DNA from: Anaerotignum lactatifermentans
GTDB taxonomy: Bacteria; Bacillota; Clostridia; Lachnospirales; Anaerotignaceae
Reading direction: 5' to 3'
Length of the DNA: 64,000 nt
NCBI RefSeq assembly: GCF_016902535.1
Contig: NZ_JACSNY010000005.1
Coordinates: 62,001 to 126,000 of the forward strand
The notes under the pieces are model-generated. The model was not told the origin of the DNA. It did not search any database and saw only the letters and a list, made by a program, of their open reading frames with translations. How positions within the stretch are numbered: position 1 is the stretch's first letter; every line of letters starts with the position of its first letter. Of the stretch, positions 25,991 through 35,639 are shown piece after piece. A program made the translations under genes and the position numbers.

Positions 25991-26036
25991 AAAACGCGGA
26001 GATACAGACCCATAAATCTGTGTTTCCGCGTTTTCG
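25991..26036. terminator. Bidirectional terminator between sleB and DUF1294 gene
   Basis: AAAACGCGGA-ATACAGA / TCTGTGT-TCCGCGTTTT stem with loop CCCATAAA, A and T tails on both sides. Confidence 0.85.
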
Positions 26037-26049
26037 TTTTCCGATTTTT

Positions 26050-26364
26050 TTAGCCAATGACTACGAACTTGCTGATAAGCAGCAGTGCCACCAGCAGATG
26101 CAGGATGGACGTAATGGTAAAGGCCATAACGAAATCCAGATGATGTGTTTTATGGCGGTTGATGACCATACCAAAGAGACCGCCTGCGCCTCCGCCCAGA
26201 ATGGACAGCAGGAACAGATTTTTCTCGGGAATCCGCCGGCGGTTTTTGATGGCTCTTTTTTTGTCCAGTGTCATGGCGCCGTAAAGCGCCAGATTGATGA
26301 TGATGTAATAGGCCAGGATGATCCATAAAGCCGTTAAATTAAAAGTGATTGTTGTGCTTTCCAT
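26050..26364 (-). CDS. DUF1294 membrane protein
   Basis: 104 aa, start MESTTITFNLTALWIIL overlapping the mgsA stop by one base (TAATG). Three hydrophobic helices with the DUF1294 pattern MTLDKKRAIKNRRRIPEKNLF, then LSILGGGAGGLFGMVINRHKT. Function unknown; last gene of the cell-shape operon. Confidence 0.88.
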   Translation of the reverse strand: MESTTITFNLTALWIILAYYIIINLALYGAMTLDKKRAIKNRRRIPEKNLFLLSILGGGAGGLFGMVINRHKTHHLDFVMAFTITSILHLLVALLLISKFVVIG

Positions 26365-26756
26365 TATCTCACCACATTTCTCCAGTCTAAGTCGCCTCTG
26401 TCCAGTGCCAGCAGCAGGATCTCCGCAGTGGCCAGATTGGTAGCCAGCGGGATATTGTGGGCATCGCAAAGGCGGAACAGAGAGTTGAACTCGTCAAAAT
26501 GCTGCGGGGAAGAAGGATTGCGCAGGAAGATCATGGCGTCAATGCCGTTATTCATGATCTGCGCGCCGATCTGTTCGGCGCCCCCCAGCTGTCCGGCCAG
26601 ATATTTGTGGATATTCAGATTGGCAGCCTCTTCCACCAGACGGCCTGTGGTAGCGGTGGCATAAAGCTCGTGCTTGCACAGAATATGGCGGTAGGCGATG
26701 CACAGGTTTTCCATCAGTTTCTTTTTTGTATCATCGGCAACTAAAGCGATGTTCAT
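26364..26756 (-). CDS. mgsA: Methylglyoxal synthase
   Basis: 130 aa, start MNIALVADDTKKKLMENLC behind GAGGGGGG. Converts dihydroxyacetone phosphate to methylglyoxal, a bypass of lower glycolysis. Family marks: VADDTKKK, ATATTGRLV (phosphate site), GGAEQIGAQI, DAMIFLRNP (catalytic Asp region) and CDAHNIPLATNLATAE. Overlaps rodA by 4 bp (ATGA). Its position at the end of the mre-min-rodA operon is common in Clostridia. Confidence 0.95.
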   Translation of the reverse strand: MNIALVADDTKKKLMENLCIAYRHILCKHELYATATTGRLVEEAANLNIHKYLAGQLGGAEQIGAQIMNNGIDAMIFLRNPSSPQHFDEFNSLFRLCDAHNIPLATNLATAEILLLALDRGDLDWRNVVR

Positions 26757-27901
26757 AACAGACCCCCCTCAAATAATGACCTGGTTTCTTTTTTTCTGAT
26801 ATTTAAGATCAGCCCTAAGGCGATCATATTTGTCCACATGGAACTGCCTCCGTAGCTGACGAAGGGCAGGGACATACCCGTATTGGGCATGATGCCTGTG
26901 GCGACACCGGCGTTGACGAATGTCTGGAAAGCAAACATTCCGGCGATGCCGACGGCCACCAGCTGTGAAAATGTATCTCTGGTAGATAATGCTATTACTA
27001 TACAACGAAATACCACAAAGAGCAAGAGCCCTAAGGTAAATATACAGCCTAAAAATCCAAATTCCTCCCCAATGACGGAAAAAATAAAGTCATTATGGGG
27101 TTCCGGCAGGTAGCTGAGCTGATTCAGGGTCCCCTGAAAGAGGCCCTTGCCCATAAGCTGGCCGGAGCCGATGGCGTTGATGGACTGTTCTGTCTGGTAG
27201 TAAAGGGTGGGGTCCGCCGAAGGGTCCACAAAGGAAAGGATACGGTTGAACTGGTGGGTCTGGAAGATTTTATCCGTAATCAGCGGGTTCTCCCGGGATA
27301 CGTCCCAGCAGATAAAAATAATCAGCGGCAGCACCACGATACATACATTTCGGATCCAGGTATACTCAATGCCTGCCACAAAAAGCAGGATACAGAAGAT
27401 GGCCACCAGAACCAGGCTGGCGGACAGTGCCGGTTGCTTCTGCACCAGCAGAATGGGGATGACCATGATAACACACAGCTTCAGCACATAGGACAAGCGG
27501 TTCATCTGATCCATATGCATGGACATGACCTTCGCCATGAAAAAGATCATCATGATCTTGGCGAATTCGGAAGGCTGTATGGTAATGGGGCCAATGGCGA
27601 TCCATCGTGTGGCGCCGCCGGCGTTGGAGCCGATCAGAAGTACCGCCAAAAGCAGCAGCAGGTTGACGATATAGATCGGGATATAAAATTGTGAGAAATA
27701 TTCATAATCTACATTGGCGGCGGCGACCATCAGTCCCAGACCGAATAAGAAGAAAAAGATCTGCTTATAGACCTCCGACGCCTCCGCTCCCTGATTAAAG
27801 TGCAGGGCGCTGGCGATACAGAGGATGCCGAATACGCACAGGACGCAGACGACGCCAATGAGTGTATAGTCCAGATTTTGGAACCATTTACGAATCTGCA
27901 T
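26753..27901 (-). CDS. rodA: Rod-shape peptidoglycan glycosyltransferase RodA (SEDS)
   Basis: 382 aa. Starts MQIRKWFQNLDYTLIGVV about 11 nt after GGAGGTG; 30 more in-frame codons upstream lack support. About ten membrane helices; SEDS marks include GGATRWIAIGPITIQPSEFAK, the catalytic-Asp loop region, YLPEPHNDFIFSVIGEEFGF and NTGMSLPFVSYGGSS. Polymerises glycan strands together with PBP2 during elongation. Encoded after minE; it overlaps mgsA. Confidence 0.94.
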   Translation of the reverse strand: MQIRKWFQNLDYTLIGVVCVLCVFGILCIASALHFNQGAEASEVYKQIFFFLFGLGLMVAAANVDYEYFSQFYIPIYIVNLLLLLAVLLIGSNAGGATRWIAIGPITIQPSEFAKIMMIFFMAKVMSMHMDQMNRLSYVLKLCVIMVIPILLVQKQPALSASLVLVAIFCILLFVAGIEYTWIRNVCIVVLPLIIFICWDVSRENPLITDKIFQTHQFNRILSFVDPSADPTLYYQTEQSINAIGSGQLMGKGLFQGTLNQLSYLPEPHNDFIFSVIGEEFGFLGCIFTLGLLLFVVFRCIVIALSTRDTFSQLVAVGIAGMFAFQTFVNAGVATGIMPNTGMSLPFVSYGGSSMWTNMIALGLILNIRKKETRSLFEGGLL

Positions 27902-27962
27902 GAGGCAGATACACCTCCGGTGTTGATAAAATTTATGGCTCTCCCCGGGGGAGAAATACAGG

Positions 27963-28006
27963 AAAGCCGGTAACACAGGCGCAGTATGCACAGGTTCCCC
28001 GGCTTT
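27963..28006 (-). repeat. Intercistronic hairpin between minE and rodA
   Basis: AAAGCCGG / CCGGCTTT around a 28-nt loop, followed on the minus strand by a second small palindrome CTCCCCCGGGGAG (about 27939-27951). No T tail; a likely mRNA processing or stability element inside the operon. Confidence 0.5.
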
Positions 28007-28015
28007 GTATGTCTT

Positions 28016-28303
28016 TTAATCCTGGTTTACTTTCCGCATACTCTTGATGGGAATATTGGCGTAAAGTACGGGTACGGTTCCGCTCTTGTCGTCGGACTCT
28101 GTCTGGGTGATCTGGATGTCCAGTTCTTCCTCGTCGATTTCCATGTAATTGGAGATGACTTTAATGATGTCGGTTTTCAGCATTTCCAGCACCTGAGAAG
28201 AACAGTTGACCCGGTCATGGACCAGAACCAGCTTTAATCTGTCTTTTGCCACTGTACCCGAAGGCGGCGTGCTTTTTTTCTTGAAGAAACTAAAGAAATC
28301 CAT
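28016..28303 (-). CDS. minE: Cell division topological specificity factor MinE
   Basis: 95 aa, start MDFFSFFKKKSTPPSGTVAK after AAAGGAG. N-terminal MinD-contact/membrane helix, then AKDRLKLVLVHDRV, typical of MinE, and the C-terminal dimer domain (IIKVISNYMEIDEEELDIQI). Drives MinD off the membrane and so positions MinCD. Third gene of minCDE. Confidence 0.94.
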   Translation of the reverse strand: MDFFSFFKKKSTPPSGTVAKDRLKLVLVHDRVNCSSQVLEMLKTDIIKVISNYMEIDEEELDIQITQTESDDKSGTVPVLYANIPIKSMRKVNQD

Positions 28304-28330
28304 GATGACACTCCTTTCCCCTGATGGTAA

Positions 28331-29128
28331 TTAGCGGCGGAACAGCTTTTTGAGCTTGTCCATAAAGCTTTCCGGTTCCTCTTCGAAGGTCATCAGAGGC
28401 ACTTCCTCGCCCATGATGCGCTGTACGATGTTGCGGTAAGCCTGTCCGGCCCGGGATTCCTGATTGCTGACAGCAGGCTCGCCTTTATTGGTGGCGATGA
28501 CGATGCTTTCGTCATCGGGCACAACGCCCAGAATATCTACCGCCAGAATCTCTGTGACATCCTCAATGTTCATCATTTCGCCCCGGTTCACCAGATCGAT
28601 CCGCAGACGGTTCAGGATCAGGGTGGGGTTATTCAGACCGTTGGCCTCCAGCAGGCCGATGATCCGGTCGGCGTCACGCACTGCGGAAACCTCCGGTGTG
28701 GTGACAACGATGGCGCGGTCCGCGCCGGCAATGGCGTTTTTGAAGCCCTGCTCGATACCGGCGGGGCAGTCGATGATGATATAGTCGAAGCCTTCTTCTT
28801 TCAGATTTTCGCAAAGCTTCTGCATCTGTTCAGGAGAAACGGCGTCTTTGTCTCTTGTCTGCGCCGCGGGCAGCAGGAACAGACCCTCAAAGCGTTTGTC
28901 CTTAATCAGTGCCTGTTTCAGACGGCAGTTGCCTTCCACAACGTCTACCAGATCGTATACGATGCGGTTTTCCAGCCCCATGACTACGTCCAGATTTCTC
29001 AGGCCGATATCCGCGTCTACCAAAGCTACTTTTTTGCCCAGTATGGCCAGACCACAGCCAAGGTTGGCGCTGGTAGTTGTTTTGCCGACGCCGCCCTTAC
29101 CGCTGGTAATTACGATTACTTCGCTCAT
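28331..29128 (-). CDS. minD: Septum site-determining ATPase MinD
   Basis: 265 aa, start MSEVIVITSGKGGVGKTTT behind AGGGGGAACAC. Deviant Walker A KGGVGKTT (about 11-18), switch I VDADIGLRNLDVVMGLENR, Walker B DYIIIDCPAGIE, and a C-terminal amphipathic membrane-targeting helix ESFMDKLKKLFRR. Recruits MinC to block FtsZ away from mid-cell. Confidence 0.96.
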   Translation of the reverse strand: MSEVIVITSGKGGVGKTTTSANLGCGLAILGKKVALVDADIGLRNLDVVMGLENRIVYDLVDVVEGNCRLKQALIKDKRFEGLFLLPAAQTRDKDAVSPEQMQKLCENLKEEGFDYIIIDCPAGIEQGFKNAIAGADRAIVVTTPEVSAVRDADRIIGLLEANGLNNPTLILNRLRIDLVNRGEMMNIEDVTEILAVDILGVVPDDESIVIATNKGEPAVSNQESRAGQAYRNIVQRIMGEEVPLMTFEEEPESFMDKLKKLFRR

Positions 29129-29283
29129 GTGTGTTCCCCCTAGTCGTCGAAGATTGATGATTATTTGACCACGGAAAAACGTGGTGTTCTCTCATACAAA
29201 AAATTTTATATATTTGTATTTTAACAAAAATATTCTGTTTTTGCATCCATTTTTTTAAGCAAAAATGGAAAACTTTTTCCCTT
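29129..29283 (-). promoter_or_regulatory. AT-rich minC-minD spacer
   Basis: 155 bp, unusually AT-rich for this operon. Contains a weak hairpin GGAAAA/TTTTCC plus ATTTTT right after the minC stop and a stem ACCACG/CGTGGT at 29171-29188. An internal promoter is possible; no clear -35/-10 pair was found. Confidence 0.35.
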
Positions 29284-29916
29284 TTACGACAAAGCCATCA
29301 CAAAGATCTGGCCGTTCTGTACGAAGGCGTATTCCGGCGGCTTGGGGCCGCGTTTGTTTTCCTCCGGGAAACGGGTGATGATGTCGGCGATGCGCAGCTG
29401 TACCGGTGCCATATAAACGGCGGAGACAAAGGCGTCTGTCATGCCCTTGCAGCCGGCGTGGGCCATGCCTTTGAGCTGTCCCAGTACGATGATGTTGCCG
29501 GTGGCTTTGATTTCGGCGCCGGGATTGACGTCGCCGATGACCACAACACTGCCGTCGAATTCGATCTTCTGGCCGTTGCGCAGGGAGCCTTTATGGAACT
29601 TGGTCAGGTTATGGGGATGCATCTCCTTTTCCAGCAGTTCGGAAAGCTGTTTCAGCTCGTTGTTTTCTGTTTTGACAAAGGTGATGTCCATATTGGTTTT
29701 TTCAGCGATGATCTTTAAGAGCTGTTCCTCTTCCTCCTCGCTGAAGACCCGGCCCTTGAAGGCCAGAGAGGTCTTTACTTTGTCGAAGAATTTTCCGGCT
29801 TCCTCTACCTTCTGCGTCAGCTGTTCACAGATGACGTCAAAGGGGGCATCCTGCTGAAAGAGGATGGTGACCCCGTCTTTTGTGCCTTTAAAGATAACAT
29901 AGTTTTCCTGGTTCAT
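29284..29916 (-). CDS. minC: Septum site-determining protein MinC
   Basis: 210 aa, start MNQENYVIFKGTKDGVTILF after ACAGGAGGGG. N-terminal FtsZ-inhibiting domain (about 1-100) and C-terminal beta-helix with GSLRNGQKIEFDGSVVVIGD, NPGAEIKATGNIIVLGQLKG, the MinD-binding surface. Cotranscribed with minD and minE. Confidence 0.93.
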   Translation of the reverse strand: MNQENYVIFKGTKDGVTILFQQDAPFDVICEQLTQKVEEAGKFFDKVKTSLAFKGRVFSEEEEEQLLKIIAEKTNMDITFVKTENNELKQLSELLEKEMHPHNLTKFHKGSLRNGQKIEFDGSVVVIGDVNPGAEIKATGNIIVLGQLKGMAHAGCKGMTDAFVSAVYMAPVQLRIADIITRFPEENKRGPKPPEYAFVQNGQIFVMALS

Positions 29917-29936
29917 AATTCCCCTCCTGTATTTCC

Positions 29937-32786
29937 TTACTGTGCGAAAACAGTTTCCATATTCGTGTTGGACGGTTCATAGTCCAGCCCCAGATATTCC
30001 CGAATGATCGCCTTTGCTACCACCTGCGCGGGAGAACCGTAATTCTCGCCAAAGGGGATCATAACGGTAATGGCGATCTGCGGATCGTCATAGGGCGCGA
30101 AGCAGACCAGCCAGGTATGAGAGCTTCTGGAAAGGTCTTCCTGGGCCGTGCCGCTCTTTGCCGCCACTTCCACGGGAAGATCCGTAAAGGCGTTGCGCAG
30201 AGTACCCTTGGAGCCGTTGGCAACCAGATACATGCCTTCGTATACGGCCTGTAGATTTTCCTCCTGGAAATCCATAACGTGCTCAATATTTTCTACCGTC
30301 TGTTCGTGGACGGAGCCGTCGGGATTGGTCACCTTATCAATGAGATGGTAGGTATAGAGCGTGCCGCCGTTGGCCAGTGTGGCGATGTAGCGGTTCATCT
30401 GTACCGGCGCGTAGCTGTTGACGGACTGGCCGATGAAGGCACGGATGGTGTCGCCGTCGGTCCAGCGGGTCTGGCTGGTGGACGCGTCGGGATTATATGT
30501 TTTGATGGTGCGTTCTTTATAATAAGGCGAAGCCATGGTAGGCTCGTATTCCTCCAGCTCAATGCCGGTGGTGGAATTGAGGCCGAAGGCCGCCATATAT
30601 TCGTTCAGTGTGGTGATGGCCTGCTCGGTGGTGCCTTCTTCCGCGTTGCCCATGCGGTATGCCAGCTCATAGAAGAAGTAGTTACAGGATACCTCCAGAG
30701 CGTGGGATACGTTCACAAGGCCATGGGTAGAGCCGCTGTTGCTGTAAATCCAGCAGCGGGCGTAAGGCGTGCCGGCATCCTTGAAGATCCCCTGATCCCG
30801 GATGGTGGTGGTAGGCGTAATGGTGCCTGTTTCCAGCCCTGCCAGCGCGGGAATCATTTTAAAGGTGGACCCGGGTGCTTTTTTCTGCTTCAAAGGCCGG
30901 TTGACCAACGGTGTGTTGGTATCTTCCAACAGCATATTGTAATAGCTGTTGTTGAAGGTATTGACCAGTTCGTTGTTGTCATAAGACGGATAAGTCACCA
31001 GCGCCAGTACCTGCCCGCTGTCTACTTGCGAAACGACCACGGAACCGGTGCAGGGGTCCAAAGCTGTATCCGCCGCGTTCATTTCTCCGCTTTCCAGTTT
31101 CCGGATGATGAATCCGGCGGGAGAAAGGGAACCGGATTGGATCTGGTCGATTTCCTCCGGGGTTGTGGGGGCACGGCCCTGCTCGATCATGGCCAACAGC
31201 AGTTCTTGAGCGGATACGCCGCCGTTGTTCAGACCGTCCAGCAGGAAGGTCTGCAAGGTTTCCGCCGCGTCCTCCGCCTCTGTGTCAAAGAGGGGGTTGG
31301 CTGTTTTCATTTTTGCCAGCAATGCCTGCTGCGCCGTATCCGATTCCTTGGAGGAAAGGATCAAAGAGGCGGAAATATGGTTGGCGCTGACCATGGAAGC
31401 AAACAGTTCCGTGGTGGATACGCTGTATTTTCCGCCGGAGGAAAGACGGCTGATGACAGAGTCTGTCAGGGCCTCCTCCAAAGTATAATATGCTGTTTTT
31501 TGCAGCTCACTGTCGATGGTCAGGTAAACATCCTTGCCGGGGATAGGCTCTGTGGTGTCGATGACGTTCATGCGCCGTCCCTGATTGTCTACTTCCATCA
31601 GGATGGTGCCGTCGGTGCCGTTCAGTTCCCGCTCATAGAGTTTTTCGATACCGGACTGGCCCACTACGTCCGTGGCGCTGTAAATGGGATTGCCCTCCGC
31701 GTCCAGATCATCCTTGTACAAAGCGTAGTCGGATTCTGTCATCTGGCGGATATAGCCCACGATATGGGAGAAACATTCCCCGTCGGGGTATTCCCGCAGA
31801 GAGGTGGTGCCGACAATTACGCAGGGGAAAACATCCTGGTTTTCTTCCACATAGGCCAGTGTTTTGTCACTGATTTCCGCCGCGATGGTCACAGACTGAT
31901 ATTTGGAATAGCGCACCGCGTAAAGGGAATTGCGGATGCCTACGGCTTTTCGCACCAGATCTGTGGGCAGATATTCCGGCAGACCGAAGAAATCCCGCAG
32001 GAAGTCCAGAGTTTCCAAGGAATTGTAGGAAAGCTCCTCATCCTTCATGGTCATGGTGGCCTTCCACTGTTCCTCTCTGGTCTGATTGCCGTTGAATTGG
32101 AAGGAATAGGGGTATTCCATATCCATGGGGATATCGTCGATGAGAGTTTCGCCGTATTCCGTCAGTTTCTGAGCCAGTGTCAGCGCCATCAGGTTTTTGT
32201 CGTTTTTCCCCAGCTCCAGAATGTAATATACATAGGCCCGTTTTTCCGTCAGGGAATAGCTGTCCGGCGCTTCATAAAGCGCAAAGAGGTAATCGAGACA
32301 TTCCTCCGCGGTATACTCCATCTGTTTTTTGTCCAGACCGATGGATTCCTTCCATGCTTCCTCCGCGTCCTTCTGTTCTTTTTCCGTACCCTCAAACTGG
32401 AAGGTATAGGGGGCGGTCTTTGTAATGGGCAGAGCATCCCCTACCAGGAAGTCCTCCGCCAGAAAATCCTCCATCAGATCCTGTACCAGCTCCAGACGGG
32501 AATCGGAAAGATCCAGAGTGACGCTGTCGTCGATGTCAACGGAATAGGCCGCCGTATTCGCCGCCAGAGGACGGCCGTAGCGGTCATAGATGCCGCCCCG
32601 GGCCGCGGGCACATTGACCTGTTTGGATACGTTGGCGGTCAGGGAGGCTTCGTAAGTATCGCCGTGGATGATCTGAAGATAGAACAGACGGGCTACCAAT
32701 ATGAAAAAAAGCAGACAGATCCCGCACAGCAGGACAAAGATCCTGCTTTTGCAAAGATCCAGAAAATGTTCCCAGTATTGTCTCAT
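29937..32786 (-). CDS. mrdA: Penicillin-binding protein 2 (elongation transpeptidase)
   Basis: 949 aa, start MRQYWEHFLDLCKSRIFVLL behind CTGGAGGTAAGC. One N-terminal membrane helix (about 14-36), PBP dimer domain beginning FYLQIIHGDTY and RGGIYDRYGRPLAANT, then a transpeptidase domain with SxxK in KKAPGSTFKMIPALAGL, SxN in EVSCNYFFYELAY and KSGTAQ. Longer than typical 600-700 aa PBP2; extra length lies between the dimer and catalytic domains, as in other Clostridia. Works with RodA and MreBCD in side-wall synthesis. Confidence 0.94.
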   Translation of the reverse strand: MRQYWEHFLDLCKSRIFVLLCGICLLFFILVARLFYLQIIHGDTYEASLTANVSKQVNVPAARGGIYDRYGRPLAANTAAYSVDIDDSVTLDLSDSRLELVQDLMEDFLAEDFLVGDALPITKTAPYTFQFEGTEKEQKDAEEAWKESIGLDKKQMEYTAEECLDYLFALYEAPDSYSLTEKRAYVYYILELGKNDKNLMALTLAQKLTEYGETLIDDIPMDMEYPYSFQFNGNQTREEQWKATMTMKDEELSYNSLETLDFLRDFFGLPEYLPTDLVRKAVGIRNSLYAVRYSKYQSVTIAAEISDKTLAYVEENQDVFPCVIVGTTSLREYPDGECFSHIVGYIRQMTESDYALYKDDLDAEGNPIYSATDVVGQSGIEKLYERELNGTDGTILMEVDNQGRRMNVIDTTEPIPGKDVYLTIDSELQKTAYYTLEEALTDSVISRLSSGGKYSVSTTELFASMVSANHISASLILSSKESDTAQQALLAKMKTANPLFDTEAEDAAETLQTFLLDGLNNGGVSAQELLLAMIEQGRAPTTPEEIDQIQSGSLSPAGFIIRKLESGEMNAADTALDPCTGSVVVSQVDSGQVLALVTYPSYDNNELVNTFNNSYYNMLLEDTNTPLVNRPLKQKKAPGSTFKMIPALAGLETGTITPTTTIRDQGIFKDAGTPYARCWIYSNSGSTHGLVNVSHALEVSCNYFFYELAYRMGNAEEGTTEQAITTLNEYMAAFGLNSTTGIELEEYEPTMASPYYKERTIKTYNPDASTSQTRWTDGDTIRAFIGQSVNSYAPVQMNRYIATLANGGTLYTYHLIDKVTNPDGSVHEQTVENIEHVMDFQEENLQAVYEGMYLVANGSKGTLRNAFTDLPVEVAAKSGTAQEDLSRSSHTWLVCFAPYDDPQIAITVMIPFGENYGSPAQVVAKAIIREYLGLDYEPSNTNMETVFAQ

Positions 32787-32835
32787 TGCTTACCTCCAGC
32801 AAAAAAACGGAATTTGCTCCCGGCTGTTCCCAGAT

Positions 32836-33348
32836 TCAGAACAGGCGGTATTTGTATTTTTCCTTTAATTCCAGCCATTCGTTGACGCCGAAAAGCAGAC
32901 GGTAAATGGGAATGGTGAAAATAGCCGTATAAACAGCCTCCGGCAGCGCCAGACGGAAGAGGAAATAGAATACGTTGGTTTCCCCCTGCAGCAAAAAGCC
33001 GATCAGGAAAATAATGAATTCAAAAACAACTGCCGCCAAAGAACAGATGATGACGGGCAGGATATAGTTTTCACGATAAAAGTCTTTCTGGTTGCGTCCT
33101 GCCAGAAGCCCCGCCAAAAGATACAGAAGGGCATAATATCCGATGGACGTGCCAAAAAAGATATCATGGAGCAGACCGGAGAAAAAGCCCACCACGGCCC
33201 CTTCTCTGTATCCCCGCAAAAGGGCGTAGGATACCACAATAATCAGCGCCGTATTGGGCATAATGCCGCCGATGGACAGATAATGCAGCAGTGTGGTCTG
33301 CAATATGAAATTGACAAATACGATGATGCTTGTCAATAAGATCCTCAA
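32836..33348 (-). CDS. mreD: Rod shape-determining protein MreD
   Basis: 170 aa with a TTG start inside the mreC stop (TTGA overlap) and AGGAGGACGAAAAC upstream. Five or so membrane helices; IGGIMPNTALIIVVSYALLRG and GFFSGLLHDIFFGTSIGYYA are typical. Inner-membrane partner of MreC. Confidence 0.92.
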   Translation of the reverse strand: MRILLTSIIVFVNFILQTTLLHYLSIGGIMPNTALIIVVSYALLRGYREGAVVGFFSGLLHDIFFGTSIGYYALLYLLAGLLAGRNQKDFYRENYILPVIICSLAAVVFEFIIFLIGFLLQGETNVFYFLFRLALPEAVYTAIFTIPIYRLLFGVNEWLELKEKYKYRLF

Positions 33349-34268
33349 GAGTTTTCGTCCTCCTCAGTGGTGACAGCGGTTTCCTCCGCAGCCTCATCCT
33401 CGGCGGAAGTGGTTTCCTCCGGTGTGATGGTCTGGACGGTGCTGTCCTTATCCAGTACCAGCAGGCTGTCCAGATGTTTCAGATCTACCGCTGGTTCAAT
33501 GATGGCGTATTTTGTCAGACCGTTGGTATCGGTCTGTACTTCCTTGACTTTGCCGATGGTCAGCCCCGGCGGATAGATGTCGCTCAGGTGGGAGGTGACG
33601 ATCTCGTCGCCCACCATGATTTCCGCCTCGGCATCGATATATTCCATCTTGCACAGGCCATCGCTCATGAGAGAGTATTCCCCCTTGACAACGCCCAGAT
33701 CCTCCGTACGCAGGCTCATGGCCGGCACGGAACTGCGGCTGTCCAGAATGGACTGGCCTTTGGCGTAGGTAGCGCCGCTTTCCAGCACCTTCCCTACCAG
33801 ACCCTCCGGCGCCACCAGTACCATGTTGGCTTCCACGCCGTCGGAAGTACCCTTGTCGATGGTGAATACATCGTACCAGCTGCCGGCGTTCTTGGCGATG
33901 ATGCTGGTGCCGAAGGAAGCGTACTGGGGATATTTCTGGGCGATTTTCAGCAGGGAGGACAGCTTTTCGTTTTCCGTCTCATAGAGGGAAAGCCGTTGGT
34001 TGTCCGACTGCAAAGCCGCCAGTTCTTCCCGCAGCTTTTCGTTTTCGTCCAGCAGATCCTGTTTTTCTCTGTTGCTGGAGAGGGTGTTTTCCACCCAGCT
34101 GCCGATGCCGGTGGTCAAGTCCTGGAAGGGCGTCACAACAAAACCGATGGCGCTTTCCACCACGGTGGCGTTGAGTTTTTTTCCATTGGTCACCAGAGCC
34201 AGCACGGCCAGAAGCAGGATGGCGCCGGTAATAATGATTTTTCTGTATTTTTCAAAAAATGAAAACAA
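33345..34268 (-). CDS. mreC: Rod shape-determining protein MreC
   Basis: 307 aa with a TTG start behind AAGGAGCGG. One N-terminal helix (about 10-28), a coiled coil (ENEKLREELAALQSDNQRL), then the beta-barrel MreC domain (VLVAPEGLVGKVLESGATYA, VKGEYSLMSDGLCKMEYI). An acidic, threonine-rich tail of about 35 residues is of low complexity. Both mreC and mreD use TTG starts, which may hold their dosage below that of mreB. Confidence 0.93.
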   Translation of the reverse strand: MFSFFEKYRKIIITGAILLLAVLALVTNGKKLNATVVESAIGFVVTPFQDLTTGIGSWVENTLSSNREKQDLLDENEKLREELAALQSDNQRLSLYETENEKLSSLLKIAQKYPQYASFGTSIIAKNAGSWYDVFTIDKGTSDGVEANMVLVAPEGLVGKVLESGATYAKGQSILDSRSSVPAMSLRTEDLGVVKGEYSLMSDGLCKMEYIDAEAEIMVGDEIVTSHLSDIYPPGLTIGKVKEVQTDTNGLTKYAIIEPAVDLKHLDSLLVLDKDSTVQTITPEETTSAEDEAAEETAVTTEEDENS

Positions 34269-34347
34269 ATCGACCGCTCCTTCAAAGGGGAAAGGCCCCT
34301 TGGTTACAGACTTTTTCTACGATAGTGAGACTGATCTGAAATAGAGA

Positions 34348-35376
34348 TCAGAACAGCGCTTTTCTGGGGGAGATCAGCACGTTTTTCAGTGTGTCGATAT
34401 GCTCCAGCACCAGGCCTGTGCCCATGGCGACACAGTTCAAAGGCTCATTGGCGATATGAACGGGCATACCGGTCTCCGCCGTGATAAGAGCGTCCAGACC
34501 CCGCAGCAGCGCGCCGCCGCCCGTCAGAGTAATGCCATATTCCATAATATCCGCCGCCAGTTCGGGAGGGGTTGCCTCCAGAGTCTGCTTGATGGTCTCG
34601 ATAATGGAATCTACGGGCTCTTTCAGTGCTTCCCGGATATGAACGGAATTGATGTCGATGGTTTTGGGCAGACCGCTGACCAGATCGCGTCCGCGGATCT
34701 CCATTTTTTCCTCCCGTTCCAGAGGGTAGGCGGAACCGATGGTGATTTTGATTTCTTCGGCGGTACGATCGCCTACGGCCAGATTGAATTCTTTCTTGAT
34801 ATAACCAACGATGGCGTTGTCCAGGGCGTCCCCGGCTACCCGCAGGGAGGTGCTGGTAACGATGCCGCCCAGAGAGATCACCGCTACCTCGCTGGTGCCG
34901 CCGCCGATATCTACAACCATGCTGCCGGCAGGGTCCGCCACAGGCAGGCCGGCGCCGATGGATGCGGCCATGGGTTCCTCAATGAGATAGGTGTCTTTTT
35001 CCTTGGAGCCGGCGGCGATGGCAGCCTCCAGTACGGCTCTTTTTTCCACTTCCGTTACGCCGGAGGGAACACAGATGACAATGCGGGGCTTCGGACCGAA
35101 CATGGAACGTACATAAGCCTTGTTGATGAAGTAGCGCAGCATAGCCTGTGTTACGTCGAAGTCGGCGATAACGCCGTCTTTCATGGGGCGGATGGCAACA
35201 ATGTTGCCGGGAGTACGCCCGATCATATCCTTGGCCTCGTTGCCTACGGCCAGCACCTCTTTTGTCTGTGTGTTGATGGCCACAACGGAAGGCTCATTGA
35301 CAATGATGCCTTTTTCTTTCATATAAACCAGTGTGTTCGCGGTACCCAGGTCGATACCCATATCTTTGGAAAACAT
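34348..35376 (-). CDS. mreB: Rod shape-determining actin homologue MreB
   Basis: 342 aa, start [20 protein letters not shown] behind GAAAGGGG. Actin-fold phosphate loops [12 protein letters not shown] and [16 protein letters not shown], plus [14 protein letters not shown]. Polymerises on the inner membrane and guides the elongasome. First gene of the mreBCD-mrdA-minCDE-rodA-mgsA unit. Confidence 0.96.
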   Translation of the reverse strand: MFSKDMGIDLGTANTLVYMKEKGIIVNEPSVVAINTQTKEVLAVGNEAKDMIGRTPGNIVAIRPMKDGVIADFDVTQAMLRYFINKAYVRSMFGPKPRIVICVPSGVTEVEKRAVLEAAIAAGSKEKDTYLIEEPMAASIGAGLPVADPAGSMVVDIGGGTSEVAVISLGGIVTSTSLRVAGDALDNAIVGYIKKEFNLAVGDRTAEEIKITIGSAYPLEREEKMEIRGRDLVSGLPKTIDINSVHIREALKEPVDSIIETIKQTLEATPPELAADIMEYGITLTGGGALLRGLDALITAETGMPVHIANEPLNCVAMGTGLVLEHIDTLKNVLISPRKALF

Positions 35377-35460
35377 ACTTGTAACCCCTTTCTATTTGGA
35401 CACTGCCGCAGCAGTTCAGATCGTTATTTGTGGTTGGCCCTGAAAAGACCCTTATATTTT

Positions 35461-35489
35461 ATCATACCTTTTTTTATTTGACTTTTCAA
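35461..35489 (-). promoter_or_regulatory. Promoter of the mre-min operon
   Basis: On the minus strand TTGAAA (35489-35484), 17-bp spacer, TATGAT (35466-35461), about 85 bp before mreB. Confidence 0.65.
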
Positions 35490-35572
35490 CAGAAAACCCG
35501 CGCTTGCCGGGAAAAAGAAGAAGTTTTTTCTTTGAAAAAACGACATCTTTCGATTTCTGTACGCCAAAGAAA

Positions 35573-35614
35573 ACACAGGATAAAACATCGTTTTCCCCGT
35601 GTTCTATCCTGTGT
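35573..35614 (-). terminator. Terminator of DUF4321 gene
   Basis: ACACAGGATA-AACA / TGTT-TATCCTGTGT stem followed by TTTCTTT on the minus strand. Confidence 0.8.
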
Positions 35615-35639
35615 CTGATTGTTTCGGGTATGGCGGCGT

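Noticed and set aside
30279-32885. Plus-strand open frame of 868 codons
   Set aside because: Antisense of PBP2, which has SxxK, SxN and KSGT motifs on the minus strand.
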